Assembly: GCA_016802295.1 (NCBI GenBank)
Contig: JAESIW010000124.1
Span: forward strand, 186,001 to 250,000
Direction of reading: 5' to 3'
DNA: 64,000 nucleotides
From: Brachionus rotundiformis
Lineage: Eukaryota; Rotifera; Eurotatoria; Ploima; Brachionidae
The notes under the pieces are model-generated. The model made no database searches. It had not been told where the DNA came from and was given only the letters and a program-made list of their open reading frames with translations. Shown here one piece after another: positions 9,650 to 19,265 of this stretch. A program made the translations under genes and the position numbers. Numbering within the stretch: the stretch's first letter is position 1; each line of letters begins with the position of its first letter.

Positions 9650-10325
9650 CTGTTTCAATTCAGGCTCAAAACTTTTAGACTTTTACTCATTAGACTTGTC
9701 AGGCCGCATCTTAAAAAGGCTGTAAGTATTTAGAATTCTTCAACGAGAGCATAATCGAAAGAGTCTTAGAAGACAGTAGAGCAAGAGGGGATGGTTTTGT
9801 GAAATTTAGTATAAATTAAAAAAAGACCAAAAATTAATGCCTTAAATGGTATTAACTTTTTTTTCAAAGATCCAAAGCCAGCTCTGTAAATGCAAAATAG
9901 ATAAAGTTGCATCGAAACTTAAAGTCTGCTAATTGTGTTCAAAACCCCTCCAAAGTGCACTACAACCAAATTTGTCAATTTCTTACTAATGCTTACCAAA
10001 ATGATCTTAATTGTTCAACTTAGAATGTTGCACCACTTTGCATTTACAGAGCTTGCTTTTGATCTTTAGAGAAAAAGTTATAAAAAATTTAAACATTTTG
10101 TTCTGTTCTATTGTACTAAATTTCACAAAACCGAGGGGATCTTATTCAAATGTTCAAAATAGTAAGCCGTCATGAGTCTGGCTACGGCTACAAGTTTGAA
10201 ACAAATTCTGAGAAGAAAACATAACATGTAGCTAGATAAAAAAATTTTCAAACAAGCCACAACAAGATTTAAATTACTATACTGTAGTCTCATAACTACT
10301 ACTAATACATAAAACCATTGCACAG
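9650..10325 (+). pseudogene. LINE C-terminal fragment, split by a MITE
   Basis: Plus-strand remnant of a non-LTR retrotransposon. LVRPHLK near 9688 is the usual motif after the polymerase domain, and RARGDLIQMFKIVSRHE spans the MITE at 9793-10132. Related tails lie at 15785-15920 and, inverted, 31840-32110. In all three places the LINE tail is antisense to the adjacent WD40 copy and just downstream of it, so the LINE tail was duplicated together with that gene. Confidence 0.65.
9793..10132. mobile_element. 340-bp fold-back MITE with 8-bp target duplication
   Basis: The termini GGTTTTGTGAAATTTAGTA and its reverse complement form a 19-bp perfect inverted repeat. Inner arms are also inverted but imperfect: AGCTCTGTAAATGCAAA occurs near 9882 and, inverted, near 10038. 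It is flanked by GAGGGGAT at 9785-9792 and 10133-10140. The empty site is visible in the duplicated LINE tail at 15819-15826. It has no coding capacity. Eight-base duplications fit hAT or Merlin-type transposases; the parent is not identifiable here. Confidence 0.93.
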
Positions 10326-10503
10326 GGGTACAAAGTCTAAAAAGTATTCAAAAAGATGGGAGATGATAAAATAAGCAATGAACAGAAAGATCTAACCAGC
10401 TGGCAAACAAAAGTGAGAGACGCTTTTGATTATGTATTGGATGTTTTTAATTAAAAAAAAAGCTGGTTCTTAGCTTAAACTTTATTTTAAACTTTTTTTA
10501 AAT
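10326..10503 (-). other. 3' flank of WD40 gene A
   Basis: Contains ACATCCAATACATAATCAAA (inverted) and the AAGCTGGTTCTTAGCTTAAAC block. Matches lie downstream of copy E (31790-31920) and in a stray tail at 17281-17380, so this is the shared 3' end of the WD40 duplication unit. Confidence 0.6.
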
Positions 10504-12651
10504 TCAACTTTTACAACTTATGCAACTTTTACAACTTTTAGTTGAGCACTTGAAACAAGAATGTAACTTATTTTTTACTTTGATCAAGCATGTAACATTC
10601 TCAGTTTGTGTGCCTTTATCATTTTGATTAAAGCGTTTTTTACATTCGTTTAGCTTAAAGTCCCATATTTTTATTCGATTCTCAGATTGTGTGCCTTTAT
10701 CATTACTGGCTGAACCAGTTACCAATCTATTCTCCAATTTTATGACTGAAAAGTTGGCCAGTTCATCATAAGCCTTAACTTTATTTAACAAATTTCCAGA
10801 TTCAAGATTCCACACAGAGAGAAAACTATCGCTATCGCCTGTGATCAATTTGCCATCATCTGTCTCCTCGATGCAGTAAATTGTTGCCAAAGGACCTTGT
10901 ATTTCTTTCTCAATATTTCCAGTGGCAAGGTTCCAAACAATTATGTTTGAATGATTCTTTTGTTGTTCAGTCCTTAAGCTGAGAATACTTTGGTTGCCAA
11001 TACCATTATCGGAGCGTGCTGATGACGATGCGCTAACCAATTTACCATTGCTCAATAGTTTAATGCACTTAACCGCAGATTGATGACCAAACAAAGTTCT
11101 TTTACACTTGCCATCTATGCTCCAGATTTTGATTGTGCAATCATTATAAGCGATCGCTGTGTCTCCATTGGGCAGTTCCTTGATCAGATTTTTTTCCTTC
11201 AAAACATCATGTTTTTTACATTGGTTAAGCTCAAAGTCCCATATTTTTATTCGATTCTCAGATTGTGTGCCTTTATCATTACTGGCTGAACCAGTTACCA
11301 ATCTATTCTCCAATTTTATGACTGAAAAGTTGGCCAGTTCATCATAAGCCTTAACTTTATTTAACAAATTTCCAGATTCAAGATTCCACACAGAGAGAAA
11401 ACTATCGCTATCGCCTGTGATCAATTTGCCATCATCTGTCTCCTCGATGCAGTAAATTGTTGCCAAAGGACCTTGTATTTCTTTCTCACTATTTCCAGTG
11501 GCAAGGTTCCAAACAATTATGTTTGAATGATGCTTTTGTTGATCAGTCGTTAAGCTGAGAATACTTTGGTTGCCAATACCATTATCGGAGCGTGCTGATG
11601 ACGATGTGCTAACCAATTTACCATTGCTCAATAGTTTAATGCACTTTACCGCAGATTGATGACCAAACAAAGTTCTTTTACACTTGCCATCTATGTTCCA
11701 GATTTTGATTGTGCAATCATTATAAGCGATCGCTGTGTCTCCATTGGGCAGTTGCTTGATCACATTTATTCCCTTTAAATGATCGCATATGTCGTCTTCG
11801 GTCGTTTTTCCGTTTGATTCGAAAAGTGTTTCAATGGTGGTTATGTTGGAAATTTCATTCGTGTCTATGCAAATTAACTTGACACTCTTGAACTCCAAGT
11901 TACCAAATTTAATTTTTATTTCGGCATTGTCAGCCCGAAAATCAAGAAAAGCCTTCTTTTCCCAATTTGTATTGGCCAATTTCAAATTATCTTCAAATTT
12001 GCCAATTTGTTCCAATTTTTTTTCCAAATTTTCTATCTTTGCTTGTGGTTTCTGGTTTACAAAGTCTTTTCTTCTTATTTCACTTTTGTAAGTGTTAAGC
12101 TCATTTCTAATTCTTAATAAGTCTTCTCTAAAAGACTTTTCCAGCTCGTTTTTGTACACTTTCTTAACTCTGCACAATTGGTTAATAAGGTCCTTGTACT
12201 TATCGTCAATTTGTTTATTCAATTCTTTTTTTAATTTATCATATCTATAATTAATTTTTCTTTCCACATTTTCTCTAAACTTATCGTCAATGATTTCGTC
12301 ATAGGTGTCCAAAATCAAGTCAAAGTTGCGGATCTTTTCCAGCATTTTGTTGGCCTCTTTTTCCATTTCAAATACTTTAATCCTCAGCACGTTTTTTCTG
12401 TATTCCTTGCACTCCTTGATGGTGAACGAGTCCTTGTTGTTCGGTCCACAAGAAACTTGATCATTACTAACACAAACTGGACACTTTATATCTCGTTCTT
12501 CCAGAGACTTGTTCTTGTCCTGGTCATTTTTTTCAGCCAGTTCAGTCAAGTGCTTTTCGCATACCTGAAATTCACAACATGGCAATATGAGCACAAGATC
12601 ATCTTCTTTGTCACAAATGTCACAAATTTTTTCCAACTTCATTAAACTCAT
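10504..12651 (-). CDS. RING-coiled-coil-WD40 protein, copy A, with internally duplicated WD40 block
   Basis: 715 codons, single exon, ATG at 12651. The N-terminus has a RING-like zinc site: CDIC at residues 10-13, PCC near 25, CEKH at 31-34, CPVC near 57-60. The canonical Gly-His of the third ligand pair is replaced by Cys. A charged coiled coil follows (about 95-220), then WD40 repeats with W-N or W-D cores (IKIWNIDG, IIVWNLATG, LSVWNLESG, IKIWDFEL). The WD40 block of about 192 residues occurs twice, offset by 576 bp and nearly identical. The C-terminus departs from copy C and ends in a Cys-rich tail (CFKC, CKSC). RING-coiled-coil-WD40 proteins resembling TRAF7 act as ubiquitin ligases with WD40 substrate or scaffold docking; that role is inference. 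The upstream GATA-type palindrome is at 12723-12737. Confidence 0.85.
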   Translation of the reverse strand: MSLMKLEKICDICDKEDDLVLILPCCEFQVCEKHLTELAEKNDQDKNKSLEERDIKCPVCVSNDQVSCGPNNKDSFTIKECKEYRKNVLRIKVFEMEKEANKMLEKIRNFDLILDTYDEIIDDKFRENVERKINYRYDKLKKELNKQIDDKYKDLINQLCRVKKVYKNELEKSFREDLLRIRNELNTYKSEIRRKDFVNQKPQAKIENLEKKLEQIGKFEDNLKLANTNWEKKAFLDFRADNAEIKIKFGNLEFKSVKLICIDTNEISNITTIETLFESNGKTTEDDICDHLKGINVIKQLPNGDTAIAYNDCTIKIWNIDGKCKRTLFGHQSAVKCIKLLSNGKLVSTSSSARSDNGIGNQSILSLTTDQQKHHSNIIVWNLATGNSEKEIQGPLATIYCIEETDDGKLITGDSDSFLSVWNLESGNLLNKVKAYDELANFSVIKLENRLVTGSASNDKGTQSENRIKIWDFELNQCKKHDVLKEKNLIKELPNGDTAIAYNDCTIKIWSIDGKCKRTLFGHQSAVKCIKLLSNGKLVSASSSARSDNGIGNQSILSLRTEQQKNHSNIIVWNLATGNIEKEIQGPLATIYCIEETDDGKLITGDSDSFLSVWNLESGNLLNKVKAYDELANFSVIKLENRLVTGSASNDKGTQSENRIKIWDFKLNECKKRFNQNDKGTQTENVTCLIKVKNKLHSCFKCSTKSCKSCISCKS
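10661..11812 (-). repeat. 576-bp tandem duplication inside gene A
   Basis: TCCCATATTTTTATTCGATT starts at 10661 and again at 11237, an offset of 576 bases (192 codons). Similarity continues through most of both units with only scattered differences. It doubles the WD40 block in frame. Confidence 0.9.
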
Positions 12652-13107
12652 TTTTAATTTAAGAGAGAAAAAATTTCAAATGCTTGCTTTTATATCAACA
12701 AGCGATTATTATTAAGGATAAATGATAAGTGTTATCATTAGTAAACCATTTGTAAGAAGGAATCAAAGTAACAAATAAATTTATCATTTTATTATCAAAG
12801 CAATTTTTTCTTTAACAATATTTTTAATTATATTGTTGATAACTCGAACAAAAGATAAATGTATTGGTTTAGTTGATTAAAAATAAAAATTTTTAATTTA
12901 ATTTTGATCTAAATTTTTTATTTTATTATTTTCTTCATAAAAAAATGTTTCTGCAAAAAGAAAAAATTCAAAAAATTAATATTTTTTAAATTGAAATTAA
13001 AATATTGAATTAAGTTTAGAGAATAGGTTCAACAGGTTTTTTGAAAAATTAAAATTAATAAAATACTTTTTAAAAAATTCAAATAATTAATATATTTTAA
13101 ATTGAAA
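12652..13107 (-). promoter_or_regulatory. upstream block of gene A with GATA-type motifs
   Basis: The first 230-300 bases upstream of the ATG are conserved in copies A, B, C, D and E. They hold the palindrome TGATAAGTGTTATCA (12723-12737) and further TGATAA/TTATCA/AGATAA motifs at 12781, 12792, 12837 and 12853. WGATAR is the GATA-factor consensus. The palindrome arms are invariant in all five copies while the three central bases vary. The remainder, to 13107, is AT-rich. Confidence 0.6.
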
Positions 13108-13376
13108 TTATGTTTAATTTTAAAATAAGACTCTGCAATAGATTTTCTTTGTTAATATTCAAAAACCTATTTTTGTTACAATTTTTGAGCATGATCATTT
13201 TAATTTGATCATAAACTTCAATATGACTATCCTTCTACCTTTCTTAAATTTCTGCGATACATTTCCTATCTTGGTATCCCACCAGAATGAAGGCATTTTT
13301 AGCTATCTGTTTTGCGCAGTATTTTAGTATCAAAGGATGAGCTTGACTTTATTTTCTGTCTAGTTCTGGTCCAAAA

Positions 13377-13380
<4 letters not shown>
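13108..13380. repeat. intergenic repeat between WD40 units, copy 1
   Basis: A sequence that includes GGTATCCCACCAGAATGAAG and GATGAGCTTGACTTTATTTT recurs at 16986-17280, 24632-25045 and, inverted, 29312-29612, always between WD40 units. This copy is truncated at its right by the RTE-like LINE. Coding content is unclear: the best frame encodes a short peptide with no recognised domain. Confidence 0.8.
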
Positions 13381-13411
<31 letters not shown>

Positions 13412-15727
13412 GGAGTTCTTTATCCTCATCTGTTTCAGGTTAGGGACGAGATTTTGATGCGCCATTTCTCGCGATTCTTCGACTCATTCCCCCATTTTGA
13501 CCAGACAATTCCAGCTCTCTCAAAGTCCTCGTTTAAACAATCTGTCCATTCTCTTTCTGGTCTTCCTCTTCCACGCTTTCCACTCGAAATATCATCAAAT
13601 AGAACAATCTTTGGTAAACGTGTGTCCAACATTCGTCGTACATGTCCTGCCCATCTTAGCCTTTTTGTTCTGACGATTTTATCAAGCGAGACAGTCTTTG
13701 TTTGATTGTAGAGTTTTTGTTCTGTCAAACCAATTCTTTGAGGACCTCCTATCTGCATCAAGCGTCTTTTGTGAAAACTATTTAGTTTTTCATAGTCAGG
13801 AGGACTGCATGTCCACGACTCTGCACCGTACATGGTAGTTGCTCTTACTGTAGCTAAATATATCTTACTTTTTGTTCTATAACTAATTTCCGGTTTATTC
13901 CATATTGAATTCAAACACTGAAATCTGTAAGCTCCAAGACCTATTCTTCTTTGGATCTCTGAACTCGATTTCGAATCGTTTTTCACACGACATCCCAGGT
14001 ATATAAAATGGTCAACTTGTTCAACCTCTTTACCCCTGATTATCAGAGCCTCGCGTACCGCATCTTTAACATTAGTTGACATCTTTTTCGTCTTCTTGAT
14101 GTTGATCTTGAGTCCCCACTTAATCATGGTCACATCAAGTCGTTTCATACAATCGGACAGAGGTTTCGCATAGTACTAAGTCATCTGCGTAAAGAAGTGC
14201 TATAATGCGTTGTTTCCCTGCCACTTTCGTGGCCAGCACTATTTTACCATCTGGCATTGAGTATTCAATCTCCAGCCCAAGATACTCTAAGGCACTTAGA
14301 GCCTCTCTTGTTATGAAATCAATGTAGACATTAAAAAGCGCTGGTGATAATATGCACCCTTGTCTTAGCCCACTTTTCACCTTAAACCAGTCAGTCATCT
14401 CACCATTCACACGCAATGCGGCCTCCGTATCTTTATACAAGGCTCTTATAAGGTTCTGTAACTTCGTTGACACGCCATACTGCTCTAATACTAACATGAG
14501 CGATTTTCTGTCAACTGAGTCATATGCCCTTTGTCGGCGTGACATTTCCATGACTCTTCTCAGCGTAAATATTTGGTCGGTGCAGCTCCGTCCAGATCTA
14601 AATCCCCCTTGTATCTCTGAGAGCTGATGGTCTACTGTCTTAATTAGTCTACCTAGAATTACTTGTGTAAAAACTTTTCCTAACACACTGAGTAAGCTGA
14701 TTCCCCTGTAGTTTTCGCACTCAAGCTGATCACCTTTCTTATGAAGGGTATGACTACCGATCTTGACCATACTTTCGGTACCACTTCTGTCTCCCACACA
14801 GTCTCGAAGATATTTTTGAGACATTTTTTGAAAGTGCTCCCTCCAGCTTTTAGCATTTCAGCATGGATTCCGTCGAAACCTGGAGCCTTATTTGCCTTTA
14901 GCTTTTTAATAGCTGGTTCAATCTCCCACTCTTCTGGAGGCGGCTCAATTTGTTTATTCCTCTCAGCTGCATTAACTTGTAATGTCACCGCTTTAGAAGA
15001 CTCATTTAGGAGCTCGTCAAAATGCTCTCGCCACCGAACCATTAACTCTTTTTTGCTTTTCGTCATGCTTCCATCTTTCAGTCTCATTGACTCTACACAC
15101 ACAATCTTTTTTCCACTCAGGTCGCTTATGGCTTGATACATTGCCCTTGAGTTGTTTCTCTTAGCCATTGATTCAAACAGTGCTTCAGCATCGTCACCAT
15201 TTTTCCTAGAGTTTGCCCAAATGAGATAGTCTTTCCTCTTACCGTCAACCATCTTTAACACCTCTTCATTTAGCCACTCTGTCTTTTTCTTCGCCTTTTT
15301 ACCACTCCGTCTTTGTAGCCAAAATGTCCTATCACACCTCGCCAGCTTTCAACGCATCCTGAAACCCTAGCATTGAAATCACCCATGACAATCAATAGAT
15401 CTCTTTGCGGAACCGAGTTAAGAACCTCTTGTAGGTCAGCGTAGAATCTCTCTTTTTCCAGTCTACTGGCCACTTCCGTTGGTGCATAGCAGCCAACCAC
15501 TGTTGTCGGTACATTCTTCGAATTGAAACGCATCCAAGCTAGTCTCTCATTGACTGGTTGCCACATTTCTACGCTGCTCTCAAGAGTTGATTTGACTGCA
15601 ATCGCAACTCCTCCATATGCTACTCTTTCTTCTGATACCCCTGAGTAAAAAAGTGTATACTCACCGATTCTACACTTTCCGTTTGCTTTCCATTTAGTTT
15701 CACTTATCACACAAATGTCCAAACTGT
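13381..15727 (-). mobile_element. 5'-truncated RTE-like LINE with (ATT)n tail
   Basis: Minus-strand non-LTR retrotransposon. It begins inside the apurinic-type endonuclease domain (ICVISETKW near 15715; GDFNARV) and continues into reverse transcriptase with NKAPGFDGI, NYRGISLLSV, IQGGFRSGRSC, SGLRQGCILSP and catalytic LLYADD. The post-RT region holds YLGCRV and LRWAGHVRRM, and the element ends in a (TAT/ATT)n microsatellite at 13381-13411. Frames break near 15265, 14680-14824 and 14140. The RT order and the GHV motif fit the RTE clade. It disrupts the intergenic repeat between WD40 copies A and B. Confidence 0.9.
13435..15722 (-). pseudogene. endonuclease-reverse transcriptase ORF of the RTE-like LINE
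   Basis: Four open pieces (15722-15270, 15261-14680, 14824-14135, 14148-13435) together cover half of the endonuclease, the whole polymerase and the C-terminal region. Key catalytic boxes are intact, including YADD, but at least three frame changes separate the pieces and the endonuclease N-terminus with its first catalytic residues is absent. Not functional. Confidence 0.88.
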
Positions 15728-15784
15728 CTATAAAAATAACTTTATTTTTAAATTCTTTTTTTTATCTTTTTATTGAAAAAAGCT

Positions 15785-15920
15785 TTGAACTTAATGAGCT
15801 TAGAAGACCGTAGAACAAGAGGGGATCTTATTAAAATGTTTAAAATTGTCAACCGTCATGAGCCTGGCTTCAAAATTGAATCAGAATCTGAGAAGAAAAG
15901 AAAACATAAAGCTAAGTTTT
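15785..15920 (+). pseudogene. LINE C-terminal tail fragment
   Basis: The plus strand reads RGDLIKMFKIVNRHEPG, the conserved C-terminal motif of CR1/L2-like LINE polymerases, followed by a Lys-rich end and TAA. It is the uninterrupted counterpart of 9650-10325 and contains the empty site (GAGGGGAT) of the MITE inserted there. It directly abuts the truncated WD40 copy B. Confidence 0.75.
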
Positions 15921-16593
15921 AAAAGTATTCAAAAAGGTGGGAGATGATAAGATAAGCAAGTAAAAAGATTGTTCATTACTAGCTGAACCAGTTACCAATC
16001 TATTCTCCAATTTTATGACTGAAAAGTTGGCCAGTTCATCATAAGCCTCAACACTCTTTAACAAATTTCCAGATTCAAGATTCCACACAGAGAGAAAACC
16101 ATCGCTATCACCTGTGATCAAATTGCTATCATCTGTCTCCTCGATGCAGTTAATTGTTGCCAAAGGACCTTGTATTTCTTTCTCAATATTTCCAGTGGCA
16201 AGGTTCCAAACAATTATGTTTGAATGATTCTTTTGTTGATCAGTCGTTAAGCTGAGAATACTTTGGTTGCCAATACCATTATCGGAGCGTGCTGATGACG
16301 ATGCGCTAACCAATTTACCATTGATTACCGCAGATTGATGACCAAACAAAGTTCTTTTACACTTGCCATCTATGTTCCAGATTTTGATTGTGCAATCATT
16401 TGAAGCGGTCACTATGTCTCCATTGGTCAGTTGCTTGATCACATTTATTCTCTTGATGACTTTTAAAGTCTTTGTCTGTGTCATGTACTACTTTTTCCAA
16501 GTTGGGCAGTTTTCCGTTTGATTGATCACTTATTTGGAAAAGTGTTTCAATGGTGGTTTTGTTGGAAATTTCATTTAACTTCATTAAACTCAT
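15912..16593 (-). pseudogene. WD40 family copy B, deleted and frameshifted
   Basis: It starts MSLMKL exactly as copies A and C do, then jumps straight to NEISNKTT (residue 265 of copy C), so RING and coiled coil are absent. A small deletion near 16460 shifts the frame before the first WD repeat. A second deletion removes the KCIKLLS segment. The 3' end stops at GSAS and runs into the LINE tail. It keeps the upstream palindrome at 16665-16679. It is one of three copies whose deletion begins in the first codons. Confidence 0.85.
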
Positions 16594-16985
16594 TTTTAAT
16601 TTAAGAGAGAATAAATTTCAAACACTTGCTTTTATATCAACAAGCGATTATTTTTAAGGATAAATGATAAGTGTTATCATTAATAAACCATTTGAAAGAA
16701 AGAATCAAAGTAACAAATAAATTTATTGTTTTAATATCAAAGCATTTTTTTCTTTGACAATATTTTTAATTATATTGTTGAATAACTCGAACAAAAGATA
16801 AATGTATTCGTTTAGTTGATTCCTTGGCAACTTATAGTTGATAAACAATAAAACTTTTCAATTTAATTTTAATCTAAATTTTTTATTTTATTATTTTCTT
16901 CATAAAAAAATGTTTATACTTATTTTATTTTTTTTCTTTTTTGCAAAAAGAAAAAATTCAAATAATTAATATATTTTACATTGAA
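16594..16985 (-). promoter_or_regulatory. upstream block of copy B with GATA palindrome
   Basis: Homologous to the upstream regions of A and C. The palindrome TGATAAGTGTTATCA is at 16665-16679, 72 bases from the ATG. The remainder is AT-rich, with no gene. Confidence 0.6.
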
Positions 16986-17280
16986 ATTCAATATGCCTAT
17001 CCTTCTACCTTTCTTAAATTTCTGCGATACATTTCCTATCTTGGTATCCCACCAGAATTAAGACATTTTTTAGATATCTGTTTTGCACAGTTTTTTAGTA
17101 TCAAAGGATGAGCTTGACTTTATTTTCTGTCTAGTTCTGGTCAAAAAATATATAGCAATAAAATTTACTAGAAGCTTGTCATTTGACTAGAACCATGGAC
17201 TCAATTGTTTGAAACTGAGATGGTCTTTGTCACGAAAAAACATGGTATAGTCGTTGCCTGTTAATATCACCCCCCCCCCG
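16986..17280. repeat. intergenic WD40-unit repeat, copy 2
   Basis: Same repeat as 13108-13380, here reaching the GCCTGTTAATATCACC end followed by a run of nine C. It has no coding capacity that I can recognise. Confidence 0.8.
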
Positions 17281-17380
17281 TTCTACGTTTAAAATAAAGT
17301 TTTAAAAAGCTGGTTCTTTTTTCAAAACTTTATTTTAAACTTTTTTTAAATTCAACTTTAACATAAGTACATTGATTTTT
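17281..17380 (-). repeat. stray 3' tail of a WD40 unit
   Basis: AAAGCTGGTTC and the ACTTTATTTTAAACTTTTTT block match the bases just downstream of gene A (10459-10510). It marks the edge of a further, otherwise deleted unit in the tandem array. Confidence 0.6.
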
Positions 17381-17399
17381 ATTAGGCAAGAAAGCATTT

Positions 17400-17782
17400 T
17401 GAATTATTTTGAAAAAATTTATATTGGAAATTTAAAAAAAAATCTAAAAAAGTACGAGTCGTTCCACGTTTTCCAATTAGGACTTGGAATTTGTATGATC
17501 GAATAATAAATAGTAAGCCGAGAACAACTAATGATGTTGAAGCGTGGCACAATGCTTTAACTAGTGAAAAAATATTTAAAAATAAATCAGTTAGTAGAGA
17601 AGCTACGAGTAGAGCAATCACTAATGGAATTTAATTTAGTCAAAGTAAAAGCTGGAGAAATGTTTAATAGACCGGCTGAAGAAGTAAAAAAAGATTCCCG
17701 TTTGCTAAGTTTGTGTAAATTGTATAATAAAGAAGAACTGTATCAATATATTGAAGATTTAATTTTGAATTTTGACGATTAG
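17400..17782 (+). pseudogene. Mutator-like (MULE) transposase C-terminal fragment
   Basis: The plus strand first reads NYFEKIYIG, then RFPIRTWNLYDRI and RTTNDVEAWHNAL, the conserved end of MULE transposases. The frame shifts by one near 17560 and continues as VEKLRVEQSLMEF..VKAGE and an acidic C-terminus to TAG 17780-17782. The catalytic core is missing and the frame is broken. It lies between a stray WD40 tail and the second Merlin copy. Confidence 0.75.
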
Positions 17783-17959
17783 GAATTAATTAAATTTAAT
17801 TTTCTTATTTTTTATTCAATTAACAATAAAACATTTACTTTTTTTAAATTAACTTTATACGAAATGAACTTTGTCAAATAAATTGATAAGACAATTAAAA
17901 TATCTGAAACCAGAGTAAAGAAGGCCAGAAAAATTTTACAACCATCGAAACTTTCATTC
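17783..17959. other. AT-rich spacer
   Basis: Between the MULE fragment and Merlin copy 2. No gene or clear repeat. Confidence 0.4.
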
Positions 17960-18446
17960 ATCTGAGAAATAGCTCCATTATTGTCTCCAAAATTTACAAA
18001 TCTTCTTCAGGATTCATATAAATAAACAAATACCAAAACAAATTAATAATTTTATTGTAAGAACTCTAGCAGTCGGAGTAAATTATTGTACCAGAATGGC
18101 ATATATTAAATATTATATTTAATAATGTCGGGGCTTCACTGTCGGTATCTATTGACATATACTAGCGAGAAGTGTCTCCGCGTTCGACAAACCCAAATAC
18201 CCAAATTTGGCCTTTTTTAAGATCTTTGCCTTTATTATATTTGACTTGAGCGTACAAGCACTCGTCAATCTCCACTATTTTTCCTCGGCCGCCTAAAAGC
18301 AAATTTTCTTTGTCAATACCAACACTACATAACTGTCTTAATCTGTAAAACAAGCTAGAAATTACATCTCGTCCGATTTTCTCATCTAAATTTAATTCTA
18401 TTACTGACAAAGACTTATTGATTGTACAAATTTTGATTTTTGGCAT
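17960..18446 (-). pseudogene. Merlin/ISXO2-like transposase, copy 2
   Basis: Read leftwards from ATG 18446: MPKIKIC, then LSVIELNLDEKIGRD, VEIDE (first catalytic Asp), VFGFVERG and a stop at 18162-18164. Beyond the stop the decayed frame still shows HSGTIIYSDC, with the second catalytic Asp and a stop in place of the expected Trp, then FVNFGDNNGA, which resembles the third catalytic block region. Compared with copy 1 the zinc-ribbon part is deleted (about 120 bases). Together the two copies show nearly the whole domain order. Confidence 0.72.
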
Positions 18447-19265
18447 CTTAACTTCATTTTTGCAACTATGGGTTCATTTTTTGATTATATTTTTTGCAAA
18501 ATTGATTTCAGCATTCTCTAGCAGGATGTACCAAGTCAGATTGTAACGATTTCAAGACTAAGTAAGTCTTGAAATGTTTTAAATTGTATTAAATTTTCCA
18601 CACCCTTTTTTTCCATTTTGAATTAATATAACTTTAATTATAAGGAAAAATTCTCTTTATTTAATTTTTCAAATTTCAATATTGATGATTCACTTTTTTA
18701 AAATGATGGTTGTGCATTAGTGATCAAAAAATTATGCAAAATATATTAAACTATTATAATAGTGTTATACAAAATTATAAAAAAAAGTTTTATAACATTT
18801 TTGTTATCTTAATAAAATTCTGTTAGTTATATATAAAAAAGTAAAAAAGTTTTGTTATTTGCCTGTTTGTAATGTCTTCAATAAACTCGAGATATGAACT
18901 TCATTCTACTCTAATTTCATGCATTTTACTTATTCTTAATGAATCATCCGATGTTAGATATGGCTTTGGATTCGACTGTCTTGTTAATGAAGACGATGTT
19001 TGAGTTGATTCGTCTTTTTCGTCAAAAATAAATTGACGGTTTCGGCTAAACATTCAATCGCCTTTGTCGAAATTCAACTCCATAGGACTCTTCATACTAT
19101 AATGCTAATTTTGACGTATTTAAAATTGCTGCTGTCAAATAGATTATCGAATTTAATTCAAAATTTAATCTCGATTTAATCGATTTTTTCAGTTCATCGA
19201 CAAATTGTTTTTTAACCCAAGTTTCATTAATGGCGCCTGAAGTTCCATTTTAAAAAATAATGAGA
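18081..19265. repeat. Merlin-associated repeat block, copy 2
   Basis: Counterpart of 1-1060, with AT-rich insertions near 18465-18600 and 18728-18845. It contains the same 50-codon ORF at 18901-19053 (minus) without visible change. Confidence 0.75.

Noticed and set aside
11789..12091. plus-strand frames over the WD40 genes (also 25506-25877, 26586-26858, and 31108-31521 on minus)
   Set aside because: Antisense shadows that recur in each gene copy because the genes are homologous, not because the frames are conserved for their own sake.
14741..15136. 131-residue plus-strand frame
   Set aside because: Antisense to the LINE polymerase.
17271..17279. run of nine C as a possible regulatory or G-quadruplex signal
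   Set aside because: The other repeat copies read CACCCCTTCCG at this point, so the run is local slippage within a repeat.
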